This document shows positions 23,542 to 32,242 of a stretch of 64,000 nucleotides of DNA, in pieces. The stretch covers positions 21,500-85,499 of the forward strand of contig NZ_FMBW01000088.1 in assembly GCF_900091725.1 (NCBI RefSeq). The letters run 5' to 3'. Below the pieces are notes generated by a model. That model saw only the letters and a list, made by a program, of their open reading frames with translations. It had not been told where the DNA came from and searched no databases. The position numbers and the translations under genes are program-made. The DNA is from Streptomyces sp. DvalAA-43 (GTDB lineage: Bacteria > Actinomycetota > Actinomycetes > Streptomycetales > Streptomycetaceae). Within the stretch, counting starts at the first letter, position 1; each line of letters opens with the position of its first letter.

Positions 23542-24450
23542 GTGGTCGGCACAACGTCTGTGAACACCGGAGTGGAAGGCGTGGAAGGAGGTGTCGGCCT
23601 GACCGCACTCCTGGTCGCCGCGGCGCGCGCGATCGAGACCCACCGCGACGACGCCCTGGCACGGGACGTCTACGCGGAACACTTCGTGCTCGCCGCACCG
23701 GCATCCGCCGACTGGCCCGTCCGTTTACAACAGGTTCCGGACGGGGACGCCAACCCGCTGTGGGGGCGGTTCGCGCGCTACTTCGGTCTGCGGACGAGGG
23801 TTCTCGACGACTTCCTCCTCCGGTCGGTGTACACCGGCGGCATCCGCCAAGTGGTGCTGCTCGGCGCGGGGTTGGACACGCGGGCGTTCCGGCTCGACTG
23901 GCCTGCCGGCTGCACGGTCTTCGAGATCGACAGGGAAGGCGTGCTGGCGTTCAAGCACAAGGTGCTGGACGGCCTGTCGGCCGCTCCGAAGGCGGCGCGC
24001 GTGCCCGTCCCGGCCGATCTGCGCGACGACTGGGCCGGGGCGCTGGCCGCCGCAGGCTTCGACGCGGCCGTACCGAGTGTCTGGCTGGCCGAGGGTCTGC
24101 TCTTCTACCTGCCCGCCGCGGCCGAGACGCACCTCATCGACACGGTGGACCGGTTGAGCGCGGGAGGAAGCGCCCTGGCGTTCGAGGTCAAGCTCGACAA
24201 GGACCTGCTGGAATACCGCGACAGCCCGCTCTACACCTCGACGGCGGACCAGATCGGCATCGACCTGCTCCACCTGTTCGCCCGGGAGCAGCGCCCCGAC
24301 TCCGCCGGTGATCTGGCGGGCAAGGGCTGGTCCACATCGGTCCGGACGCCCTTCGACTACACCCGCCATCACGGACGCGGCCCGTTGCCCGAGCAGAACG
24401 ACGCACTGGCGGGCAACCGATGGGTGTTCGCCAACAAGCCCCGGCCGTGA
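23542..24450 (+). CDS. Class I SAM-dependent methyltransferase (LCM/PPM-like family)
   Basis: 302 aa from GTG 23542 (AAGGGAG upstream). Family of leucine-carboxyl-methyltransferase-like proteins (PF04072 type): RDVYAEHFVLAAPASADW, motif I VVLLGAGLDTRAFRLDWPAG, TVFEIDREGVLAFKHKVL and a middle WLAEGLLFYLPAAAETHLID. SAM-binding residues (GAGLDTRA, acidic end of strand 2) are intact. Such enzymes methylate carboxyl or hydroxyl groups of small molecules. Behind ALDH and ADH it could esterify a carboxylic product. A 164-bp gap from the ADH stop leaves room for its own promoter. Confidence 0.85.
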   Translation: MVGTTSVNTGVEGVEGGVGLTALLVAAARAIETHRDDALARDVYAEHFVLAAPASADWPVRLQQVPDGDANPLWGRFARYFGLRTRVLDDFLLRSVYTGGIRQVVLLGAGLDTRAFRLDWPAGCTVFEIDREGVLAFKHKVLDGLSAAPKAARVPVPADLRDDWAGALAAAGFDAAVPSVWLAEGLLFYLPAAAETHLIDTVDRLSAGGSALAFEVKLDKDLLEYRDSPLYTSTADQIGIDLLHLFAREQRPDSAGDLAGKGWSTSVRTPFDYTRHHGRGPLPEQNDALAGNRWVFANKPRP

Positions 24451-24762
24451 CACCGTCGGACAACCGGGCCGCCGGCCGCGCCCGGCGGAACGAAGCACCT
24501 GCACGGCGGTACTCGCGCCTGACGCGCTCGCCCGTCCGGCCGGCCACCCGAGGGCGGCCGGGCAGGTGAGCCGATCGACCGGATCGGGCGACCCGTTCGG
24601 CGGTCGCCCGAAGGGCGCGACAGAAGTTGCGTCACCCGTGCGGCGGTCCCGGCGTGCAGCTGATCGCGCTGCCCGCGAGCCTAGGATCCGTCACCGGACG
24701 ACGGAACGATGCCCGTCTTGCCCCGGTACGGGCGGGCCCGCTGGGCGATCGAAGGAGACGGG
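24451..24762. other. Intergenic region with terminator-like hairpin
   Basis: About 310 bp. An inverted repeat TCGGGCGAC (24584-24592) with GTCGCCCGA (24603-24611) could end transcription of the methyltransferase gene. TAGGAT at about 24682 may be a -10 box for the DUF6230 gene. Nothing else seen. Confidence 0.45.
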
Positions 24763-25386
24763 ATGCCGCACCGCGCCGGTAGAACCCGTTGGCGGCGCTT
24801 CGCGGTGATCCTGGTACCGAGCGTCGCGGCCTGTGCGGCCCTCGGTATCGCCATGGCACAGGGTGCGCTGGCCGCGTCGTTCCTCATCTCCGGCCAGAGG
24901 TTCCAGGTCACCGCCGACGCCCTGACCATCCGTGGATTCAGCCTCTACAGCATGGTGGACGTCTCCAGGAAGGGCGAGGCCGTGCCGGTCCTGGTCACCG
25001 GAGCCGGACACGCGGCGATCAGCGGGCTGTGCCAGTCCGTGACGGTCGACGTCCCGGTACTCGGCCCGCAGACGTTGAAGCTCACCGGCGGCAACGAGCG
25101 TCCGGCCGAAGCGTCGAACATGTTCCTCGACGCGACGTTCGAGTCGGTCGGGCAGGCGAACTTCAACGGCATCGACATCGGTATCGCACAGGGGGAGATC
25201 ACCAAGGGGCCGGTCTCACCGGGTGACAGGGACGCGCGCTCCTTCGACCCCAACGGTTTGGCGCAGCAGGCCGAGTCGGCCACCCTGACCGATGTGCACG
25301 TGACCGCGGTCGCGATCTCCGCCGGCACGTTCAATGTGCCCGGTCTGCACGTGCAGATCCAGCAGGGCCGCCACGAATGCCTCTGA
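24763..25386 (+). CDS. DUF6230 family protein (exported/membrane-anchored)
   Basis: 207 aa; start ATG 24763 with GAAGGAG upstream. A basic N-terminus RAGRTRWRRFAVILVPSVAA is followed by a hydrophobic segment (AACAALGIAMAQGALAASF), a signal/anchor. The outer domain has SGQRFQVTADALTIRGFSLY, GQANFNGIDIGIAQGEITKG and ends with VPGLHVQIQQGRHECL. This is the streptomycete DUF6230 pattern. Always found next to DUF6114, as here; the two likely form one cell-surface unit. No known activity. Confidence 0.85.
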   Translation: MPHRAGRTRWRRFAVILVPSVAACAALGIAMAQGALAASFLISGQRFQVTADALTIRGFSLYSMVDVSRKGEAVPVLVTGAGHAAISGLCQSVTVDVPVLGPQTLKLTGGNERPAEASNMFLDATFESVGQANFNGIDIGIAQGEITKGPVSPGDRDARSFDPNGLAQQAESATLTDVHVTAVAISAGTFNVPGLHVQIQQGRHECL

Positions 25387-25472
25387 CCCCGCAGCGGACA
25401 GCACGGCACCCGTTCTCCCGTATCCGCCTCGCGCGGTCCCTGCGCACGCCGCACCTCCGACGAGGACGACAC

Positions 25473-25955
25473 ATGACCACGCACATCTCCGGCGGACACC
25501 ACCGGCTGCGCCCTGCGGCGGTTCACGCCCGGCACCGGTTCAGAGCCTGGCGTCGTGAACGTCCCTTCTGGGCCGGGCTCTTCACCTCGGCGGCAGGTCT
25601 GCCCATCCTGTACTGGCCCTACGCGAACCTGGACCTGGGCGGAATTCCGCTGGCCCTGTCGACCACCTCCGGCGCCGGATCGCTGGTCATCGGAGTCCTG
25701 CTCGTGACCCTGGGCGTCACCCTCTGGTACCGCCCCCAGCTCCGGGTATTCGCCGGAATCGCCACCCTCCTGCTCGCCCTCATCTCGTTTCCCGTCGCGA
25801 ACTTCGGCGGCCTCTTCCTCGGGCTGGTCTCCGGGCTGATCGGCGGCGCGCTGGCCTGCGCCTGGCTTCCACCCGTGGCCGACGAGCCGTTGCCGGTATC
25901 GACGGACCACGCGCCCGCCGCCGTTCCGGCAGGAGACGGCCTACGTGACAACTGA
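25473..25955 (+). CDS. DUF6114 family membrane protein
   Basis: 160 aa with RxFRAWRRERPFWAGLFTSA, the typical DUF6114 opening, then four predicted helices (FTSAAGLPILYWPY, GAGSLVIGVLLVTLGVTLWY, VFAGIATLLLALISFPVANF, GLFLGLVSGLIGGALACAWL). ATG 25473 (GAGGA upstream) is preferred; an in-frame ATG at 25377 overlaps DUF6230 but adds Arg-rich non-conserved sequence. Partner of DUF6230. Confidence 0.85.
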   Translation: MTTHISGGHHRLRPAAVHARHRFRAWRRERPFWAGLFTSAAGLPILYWPYANLDLGGIPLALSTTSGAGSLVIGVLLVTLGVTLWYRPQLRVFAGIATLLLALISFPVANFGGLFLGLVSGLIGGALACAWLPPVADEPLPVSTDHAPAAVPAGDGLRDN

Positions 25956-26214
25956 CAACCGGACCCACGGCAGCGACGGCGTACTGACGCTCCACGTCCA
26001 CCAGCTGCCCGGCACGGTCACTGCGCTGGGCGACGCCCCGCCGCCGCACGACCGCACCGTCACCGTCACCACCGACTCCGTACCTCCCTGGCTGGCGCAC
26101 CCGGCCGCTCCCGCCCGCACGATCGCCTTCGCCGACGCGACCGTTTCACCGGTCGGGCGATTCGGTGGCGACCTGTCCGTCTCGGGGCCGCAGCTCCGCT
26201 CGTGGGCCGGGTGA
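25945..26214 (+). CDS. Small hypothetical protein
   Basis: 89 aa from GTG 25945, overlapping the end of DUF6114 by 11 bases. The product (VLTLHVHQLPGTVTALGDAP, then a Thr/Val-rich segment and LSVSGPQLRSWAG) has no recognised domain, signal or membrane segment. Coding-type GC bias and the overlap support it as third gene of the DUF6230/DUF6114 operon; it may be degenerate. Confidence 0.45.
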   Translation: MTTDNRTHGSDGVLTLHVHQLPGTVTALGDAPPPHDRTVTVTTDSVPPWLAHPAAPARTIAFADATVSPVGRFGGDLSVSGPQLRSWAG

Positions 26215-26276
26215 CCGGCGGGCCCACGACCGTCAGGTCCCCCGCCGGAGCGGCCGGATGTGCGGCATCGCCGTGC

Positions 26277-26495
26277 TCACTCCCGCCGCGTCGGTGCTTC
26301 CGGGGCCGCCAGTCCGGCGTAGAAGGCGTTCTGCGGTGGCACGCCCGCGATCTGCGCGTACGCCACGCACTCGGGGACGATCAGCGCCCATGTCGTCAGG
26401 GCGCCGAGCACATCGCCACGTACGTCGCGGCCGCTCGGGCCCGGAAGGCCCCGCAGCACCGGGAGCCGCATCGCCCTGCCGGTTCTGTCGGCCAC
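26277..26495 (-). pseudogene. N-terminal fragment of a SulP-family anion transporter
   Basis: 72 aa: RDVRGDVLGALTTWALIVPE then CVAYAQIAGVPPQNAFYAGL is the conserved first-helix region of SulP transporters (GLTxAxLxIPQxxAYAxLAGxPPxxGLYA). The frame ends soon after, and no transporter core follows in any frame. A truncated relic. Confidence 0.65.
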
Positions 26496-26560
26496 CTGCG
26501 TGCCCTCCTTGCGCGTCGGGGTCCTTCCGGTGACGAGTGATTCAGGGAGTGATGAGTGGT

Positions 26561-28465
26561 TCAGGGAGTGACGATGGCGAAGTCGGGGTCGGGGGCGGTG
26601 AGGTAGCCGAGAAGTTCGGCGAACGTGCCGGGGTCGCCGGAGATCTCGGCACGCCCCTGGCCGGCGAGGTCGGAGAGGTCGGCGGTGCCCATGAGGATCG
26701 CGCGCAGGTCGGCCTCGGTCAGGGCGATCTCGGGGTCGGGGGCGCGTTCGCCGGGTGCTGTTCCGGTGGTGTGGATGAGGACGCCGTTGCGCAGCCGCAG
26801 GGTGACCGGGGCCGCGTCGGGTACCCGGAAGCGGATCGCGAGGTCGGCGTGCCAGCTGCGGGGCCCGTCGATCCGGATGGCGAGGGACTCGAAGAGCTGG
26901 TCGAGGGTCAGGGCGCTCAGGAGGTCCGGGGAGGCGGCGACGGTGGGTGTACCGACCGGTCCCTTGCGCAGTTCCAGAGCACCGGTGAGGTAGAAGTTGC
27001 GCCAGGTGCCGTTCTCGCTGCCGTAGCCGAGCTGTTCGAGCGCGTCCGCATGGAGGGCCCGTGCCTCGGTGTGGTCGGGCTCGGCGAACAGGACGTGGTT
27101 GACGACCTGGACGACCCAGCGGAAATCACCGGCGTCGTAGGAATCGCGGGCGCGGCGCAGGATGGTGTCGGCCCCGCCCATGAATTCGACGTAGCGGGTG
27201 GCGGCTTCGACAGGGGGGGTGTTCCCACAGGTGGGCGGGGTTGCCGTCGAACCAGCCCAGGTAGTGCTGGTAGACAGCCTTGGTGTTGTGGCTGACCGAA
27301 CCGTAGTAGCCGTGGGTGTGCCAGGCGCGTTCCAGAGCCGGTGGCACCTGGATGGTCTCGGCGATCTCCAGCGCGGTCAGCCCCTGATTGAGCAGGCGCA
27401 GGGTCTGGTCGTGCAGGTAGGCGTAGAGGCCTCGCTGCTCCGACAGGAAGGCGAGGACGCGCTCGCGCCCCCACGTCGGCCAGTGGTGGGACGCGAAGGC
27501 GACATCGACGCCGCCGGCGAACAACCGGATGGCCTCGGTGAGGTAGTGGGCCCACACATGGGGGTTGCGGACCTGGGCGCCGCGCAGGGTGAGGAGGTTG
27601 TGCAGGTTGTGCGTCGCGTTCTCGGCCATGCACAGCGCCGAGTGGTCGGGGAAGTGGATGTTGAGTTCGGCCGGGGCCTCGGTACCGGGGGTGAGGTGGA
27701 AGACCATCCGGATGCCGTCGACCGTCTCGCTCTGCCCGGTGTGCGTGACGTCCAGAGTGGGCGGGATCAGACCCACGGCACCGGTGGACGTGCTCTGTCC
27801 GAGCCCCGCGCCGATCTGCCCGCGTGCCCCGGTGGGCAGAGCGGCTCCGTACATGTAGGCGGAACGGCGGCCCATGGCCGTCCCGGCGTAGACGTTCTCG
27901 CTGACCGCGTGCTCCAGGAAGCCCTCGGGGGCGATGACCGGCACCCCGCCGTCGATGTCCTCCTGGCGGACCACCCCTCTGACACCGCCGAAGTGGTCGA
28001 CGTGGCTGTGCGTGTACAGCACTCCGGTCACCGGCCGGTCCCCACGATGACGCCGGTACAGCGCGAGGGCTGCCGCGGCCGTCTCCGCGCTGATGAGGGG
28101 GTCGATGACGAGGATGCCGCTGTCACCCTCGACGATCGTCATGTTCGACAGGTCGAAGCCCCGGACCTGGTAGATGCCCTCGACCACCTCGAACAGACCG
28201 TGCCGGCCACCAGGCGGCCCTGCCGCCACAGGCTGGGGTTGGCGGTGTCCGAGCAGTCCCCGTCGAGGAAGCCGTACGCGTCCAGGTCCCATACACCGGC
28301 CCCGTTGCCGTTGCCGCGTACCGTGGTTTCCGCGGCCGTTCCGACGAAGCACCTTTGCGCGTCTTCAAAGTCCTGTGTGTCGTCGAAGGGGTAGCGCTTG
28401 CGGACCTCGGCATTGCCCGCGACAATGCTGGGTTCCGCGGCTCTGGACTCACTGGTATCGGTCAA
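26561..28465 (-). pseudogene. SDS-type alkyl sulfatase (MBL fold), two one-base frameshifts
   Basis: Starts with TTG 28465 (MTDTSESRAAEP). Three frame segments together give a full-length (~630 aa) class III alkyl sulfatase: the N-terminal VWDLDAYGFLDGDCSDTANP, then the metallo-beta-lactamase core with THSHVDHFGG (metal ligands), NIHFPDHSALCMAENATHN and SHHWPTWGRER, then the C-terminal YVEFMGGADTILRRARDSYD and SCP2-like domain. The frame breaks at ~28202 (one base missing; VAG-HGLFEVVEG) and in the seven-G run 27213-27219 (one base extra; HPPVEAATRYVEF). Both are easily corrected, and no internal stop exists in the corrected frame, so a sequencing artefact is quite possible. Product would hydrolyse primary alkyl sulfates; no signal peptide seen. 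Confidence 0.8.
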
Positions 28466-28654
28466 GGTGGGGCTCCATCACGTCGACGGGTACCCGGAGA
28501 ACGCTGCCTGTCACGCTTCCCCAAGGCCACGACCCGAGCCACTCACCTCGGCCATTCGGGGGACCCCGGGCACAGGGGGGCGGGCCTCGGTGGCGCGCGG
28601 ACCGCCGTGACAGGGCGGGCACCCGGCACACATCGCACCACACAAGGGGACACC

Positions 28655-29374
28655 ATGGGCAAACAACGCATCACCGTCTGTCTTCAGCCCGTCGGCCCCG
28701 ACGGGCTGAAGCAGGCGATGGAACAGGCGATGGCCCCTTTCTGGTACGACCGTGAGGACCGCCCCCACCCGGACTGGGTGGGCGAGTGGAGCTACTGGTT
28801 TGTCTCCGGGGCGGGCTGTCTCCTCGATGTACTTCCCGGCCACGAGGACGACCCCCGGCTCGTGCGGTACGACGACTGGGTCAACCCCCCCCCCGTGGAC
28901 CTGCCGCTCTCCCGCTGTCACGGCGGTCCGCGCGGCATCCTCGACCTCGACACGCCCCGCGCCGCAGAGGCCCGCCGGGCGGCCGGCACCTGGACGGCGT
29001 ACCACGCCTTCGCCGACCGCTACCCGCCCGCGCTGCCCTTCCGCCACTTCGCCGAGCGGGTCAGGAACCTGGAGCCCGAACACGCCAGGGAGGCCGCTGC
29101 CGTCGCCTTCCGTGAACAGCCCCTGATCCAGGCGATCGAGGCCGACCCCGCCCTGGAGGAACGGTTCACCTTCGACCCCGCCCTCCACTTCGACGAGGAC
29201 CGGGAGACCTACGTGACCCGCCATGTGGCCGCCGTGCTGCCCACGCCCGCCCTGCTCACCCTCGAAGGCCGGTGGGTGGAGGCCGGCGGCCTCGACTACA
29301 AGCGGATGTTCAACGCCTATCTGGACGGCCTGCCCGGCGACACGATGGTCGTACGGGTGCTCTACCACTCGTGA
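28655..29374 (+). CDS. Hypothetical protein
   Basis: 239 aa from ATG 28655 (AAGGGGA upstream). The sequence MGKQRITVCLQPVGPDGLKQ, WVGEWSYWFVSGAGCLLDVL, TWTAYHAFADRYPPALPFRH and the ending LDGLPGDTMVVRVLYHS look like a folded soluble protein, often found in Streptomyces next to unrelated genes. Family not recognised. It is divergent from the sulfatase gene, with about 190 bp between starts. An eight-to-ten C run near 28877-28886 is read in frame. Confidence 0.65.
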   Translation: MGKQRITVCLQPVGPDGLKQAMEQAMAPFWYDREDRPHPDWVGEWSYWFVSGAGCLLDVLPGHEDDPRLVRYDDWVNPPPVDLPLSRCHGGPRGILDLDTPRAAEARRAAGTWTAYHAFADRYPPALPFRHFAERVRNLEPEHAREAAAVAFREQPLIQAIEADPALEERFTFDPALHFDEDRETYVTRHVAAVLPTPALLTLEGRWVEAGGLDYKRMFNAYLDGLPGDTMVVRVLYHS

Positions 29375-29443
29375 CGCAGTGCGGTGGTACGCCGGCCGGG
29401 ACTCTTCGGCGGCGCTGGTCGACGAAGCGGGCTCTGCGGTGTC

Positions 29444-29991
29444 TCAACCGGACGGCGTGACCGGGGACCACATGCCGAACCACTGCTCGGCGCCCCATGC
29501 CTCGTACCGTCGTATCTCGGTGAAGCCCAGCTTCACCGCGAGGCGCATCGAGCGGTCGTTGGCGGTCTGGGTGGCGAGAACCACCGGCCGGCCGGGAACC
29601 GCGTCGGCGAACCAGCCGAGTGCCGCCGTGCATGCCTCGGCGGCGTAACCGCACCCCCATGTTTCCGGCAGGAGCAGGTAGCCGAGTTCGGCCTCCCCTC
29701 CGTCCGGACGGACGTCACTGCGGTGCTCCGGGGCGCGCCGGTTGAGCTCGATGATGCCGATCATCGCCCCGTCGAGCTCGATCACGAAGAGGCCGGGGCG
29801 TCGCCCGGGTATCCCGGGCATGGCGCGTTCGAGTTCGTCGCGCGGTCGGGAGCCGCCCGTGTAGGTGCCACCTCCGGCGAGGAGAGCAGCTCGACGAACG
29901 CCGCACGGTCCCGGGCCTCGGACTCGCGGAGGACGAGGCGCTTGGTCCTGATCGGGGCGGGCGGCCAGGCGAAAGCTCCGGGATCAGTCAT
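29444..29991 (-). CDS. GNAT N-acetyltransferase, with a one-base frameshift in the sequence
   Basis: From ATG 29991: MTDPGAFAWPPAPIRTKRLV, then LRESEARDRAAFVELLSSPEV. In the next frame, from about 29868, it goes on with GTYTGGSRPRDELERAMPGI, GLFVIELDGAMIGIIELNRR and motif A of the GNAT fold as GYLLLPETWGCGYAAEACTA, then ATQTANDRSMRLAVKLGF. One missing G (GTGG for GTGGG on the minus strand at ~29868) explains the break. The RimJ/RimL type would acetylate a protein N-terminus or small amine. Adenine-ring and acetyl-CoA loop (GCGYA) intact. Confidence 0.75.
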
Positions 29992-30063
29992 GGCGGGCAA
30001 TCTACCGTGCGCCCGCCGGGTGGGAGCCTTCCCCGATCGGCGGCGGCAACGGCCCCTGCCCCG

Positions 30064-30612
30064 TCAGGAATTGAGCCAGTCGTCGACGGTGACGACATCC
30101 GCCCACTGCGGGAACAGCTTCTCGGTGAGGAAACGGTGGACCTCGGCATCGAGGTCCAGGCAGGCATCGGCCAGGACGGTGAGGCCGAAGTCCAGGTCGT
30201 TGGCCTGGCACAGGGTGTGCAGCACCACGGCGCTGGTGGCGATGCCGGTGAGGACGAGGCTGTCGATGCCGCGCGCCCGGAGCACCACGTCGAGATCGCT
30301 GCCCGAGAACGCGCTCGCCCGCCTCTTGGTCACCACCACCTCGCCCGGCAGGGGCGCGACATCGGGGTGGATCTCCGTACCGGGGTCGCCCTCGACATGG
30401 AGCCCGGCCCGTGCGACGGCGGTGAGCGCCCTGTTGCGCGGGCCGACTTCAGGGAACCCCGGGCGCAGTGCGATGACCACGTAGATGACGGGAATGCCCG
30501 CCGCCCGTGCGCCGTCGATCGCCCTGCGCAGGCGCGGCAGGTATCCGGAGCCGTCGTCGGCGATGTCCACGACGGCTCGCTGGACGTCCATCACGAGAAG
30601 GGCGGTGCTCAT
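30064..30612 (-). CDS. Isochorismatase-like protein lacking the catalytic Cys
   Basis: 182 aa, isochorismatase/cysteine hydrolase fold. The catalytic Asp is in ALLVMDVQRAVVD and the Lys in VVVTKRRASAFSGSDLD; the nucleophile loop reads GIATSAVVLHT, with Val where Cys is normal (GxxTxxCVxxT). This variant (GIATSxVVLxT) is recurrent in streptomycete relatives, so the fold is kept while amidase/thioester chemistry is not expected. ATG 30612. Substrate unknown. Same strand as the GNAT, 72 bp upstream of its start. Confidence 0.8.
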   Translation of the reverse strand: MSTALLVMDVQRAVVDIADDGSGYLPRLRRAIDGARAAGIPVIYVVIALRPGFPEVGPRNRALTAVARAGLHVEGDPGTEIHPDVAPLPGEVVVTKRRASAFSGSDLDVVLRARGIDSLVLTGIATSAVVLHTLCQANDLDFGLTVLADACLDLDAEVHRFLTEKLFPQWADVVTVDDWLNS

Positions 30613-31000
30613 ACGGTCTCCAGGAACGAGGTCGGTTCGGCTCCGAAGTGCGGGCCGGATTCTCGGTGTTCGGGCGGTACGCGGTCCGGCGGCGGGCGGC
30701 CTTCGGCACGTGGCAGTGTGCCCGCCGGGGACGGTTTTCGCCAGGCGATCGTGTGTTGGGGTGTGTGAAGGCGGTGCGCCGGGGATCGGTGGCCTCGGGG
30801 GCCGTCGGCAAGGGGGCGTGAGCGGCCTCGGTGGGCCTTCGGCCGCGCTCCGGCCGTGGTGCGCGACCGTTGGGTGGCCGCCTCCGGCTTCGGCCCCGAC
30901 CCGCCCGCCCGCGCCCTCGACGCATCGGGCCTGACCTGGCGGTTTGTCAGGATCCGCCTAGGGTGGGGAGCTCTGCCGGACATCATCGGAGGAGGAGTCC
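30613..31000. other. Intergenic region
   Basis: About 390 bp between divergent genes (isochorismatase-like and GyrB-like). No gene or clear regulatory motif recognised. Overlapping antisense frames exist but lack coding character. Confidence 0.4.
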
Positions 31001-32242
31001 GTGAGTGAGGATGCCACCAGGTACGACGCCAGCCGCATCCAGGTGCTGGAGGGGGCGGAAGCCATACGGAAGCGGCCCGGGATGTACATCGGATCGACGA
31101 GTGAACGCGGCCTGTACCAGTTGGTGTTCGAGGTCGTCGGCCGGTCGGTGGACGAGGTCCTGGCCGGGCGTGCCGGAGCCGTCGATGTCACCCTCACGTC
31201 CGACGGCGGCGTACGGGTCACCGATGACGGGCCGGGTGTCCCCGCCGACGATGCCGCCGGGGACACCGACGGGCCCGGTCTCGAATCCCTGCTGACCCGC
31301 ACCCGCCCCGGGGCCTGGCGCGGCGGCCGCCACACCGTGGTTGTGAGCCTCTCCGGCATGGGGCCCTGCGTCACCAACGCCCTGTCCAGCCGCATGACGG
31401 CGGAGGTGCGGCGCGAAGGGGTGCGCCGGGTCCAGGAGTACGCGCGCGGCGTCGCGCTCACCCCGCTCACGGCCGCAGGGCCGGCGACCGGAAGCGGGAC
31501 GAGCATCACCTTCTGGCCCGACACCGGCATCTTCGGCACGGCGACCTGCTCGTTCGCCGTGCTGGCGGAGCGCTTCAGGGAGCTGGCCTTCCTGAACCAG
31601 GGCCTCCGCATCTCCCTGACCGACGAACGTGCCTCCGGCGAATCCCAGCCGGTGAGGTTTCAATTCCCGCATGGGGCAAGGGACTTCGTCGCTTTCCTCG
31701 GCGGCGCGCGGGACGGGGATCCCGTCCAGCCGGACGTCATCGGCTTCGCTTGCGAGGACCCGCGGATGGCGGGGGCGGTGGAGGTGGCCCTGCGGTGGTG
31801 CGACTCCGGCGACGAGCGGATCCGGAGCTTCGCCAACAGCGCCCCCACCCCCGAAGGCGGCACCCATGTGCGGGGGTTCCGTGACGGGGTGGTGGCCGCA
31901 CTCACCTCGTACGCGCGGCAGCGGCGACTGCTCACGGCCGACGACCCCGGCCTCGGCCCCGAGCAGATCGGCGAGGGGCTGACGGCGGTGGTGTCGGTGA
32001 AGCTGGACCACCCGGAGTTCCACGGCGCCACGCACGGACAGCTGGGCGGCGCCGCAGTGCGCGGCTGCGTCGCGGAGGCGGTCCGGGACCACATCGGCAG
32101 ATGGCTGGAGGGCCACCCGGAGCAGGCCGAGGTCGTCGCCGGACGGGTCGTCAGGCAGCCGCGTCCGGGCCCGCATCGCGACGTGCGAAGCGGACCGGAG
32201 TCTGGAAACGGGCCTTGCGGGCGGCGCGGCGGAAGACGGTGA
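31001..32242 (+). CDS. GyrB-like protein: degenerate ATPase plus transducer only
   Basis: 413 aa from GTG 31001 (GGAGGAG upstream). It opens like GyrB (YDASRIQVLEGAEAIRKRPG, MYIGSTSERGLYQLVFEVV) and keeps VTDDGPGVPAD, the transducer-like FRELAFLNQGLRISLTDE, EGGTHVRGFRDGVVAAL and GEGLTAVVSVKLDHPEF. The Mg2+-binding Asn of the GHKL motif (E-x3-N) is Arg (FEVVGRSVDEV), and the glycine-rich lid reads SLSGMGPCVTNALSS rather than SGGLHGVGxSVVNALS. Toprim and C-terminal domains are missing. Not a functional topoisomerase; it may interact with gyrase or act as an ATP-independent decoy. Its 3' end overlaps the ECF gene (opposite strand) by 92 bp. Confidence 0.75.
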   Translation: MSEDATRYDASRIQVLEGAEAIRKRPGMYIGSTSERGLYQLVFEVVGRSVDEVLAGRAGAVDVTLTSDGGVRVTDDGPGVPADDAAGDTDGPGLESLLTRTRPGAWRGGRHTVVVSLSGMGPCVTNALSSRMTAEVRREGVRRVQEYARGVALTPLTAAGPATGSGTSITFWPDTGIFGTATCSFAVLAERFRELAFLNQGLRISLTDERASGESQPVRFQFPHGARDFVAFLGGARDGDPVQPDVIGFACEDPRMAGAVEVALRWCDSGDERIRSFANSAPTPEGGTHVRGFRDGVVAALTSYARQRRLLTADDPGLGPEQIGEGLTAVVSVKLDHPEFHGATHGQLGGAAVRGCVAEAVRDHIGRWLEGHPEQAEVVAGRVVRQPRPGPHRDVRSGPESGNGPCGRRGGRR

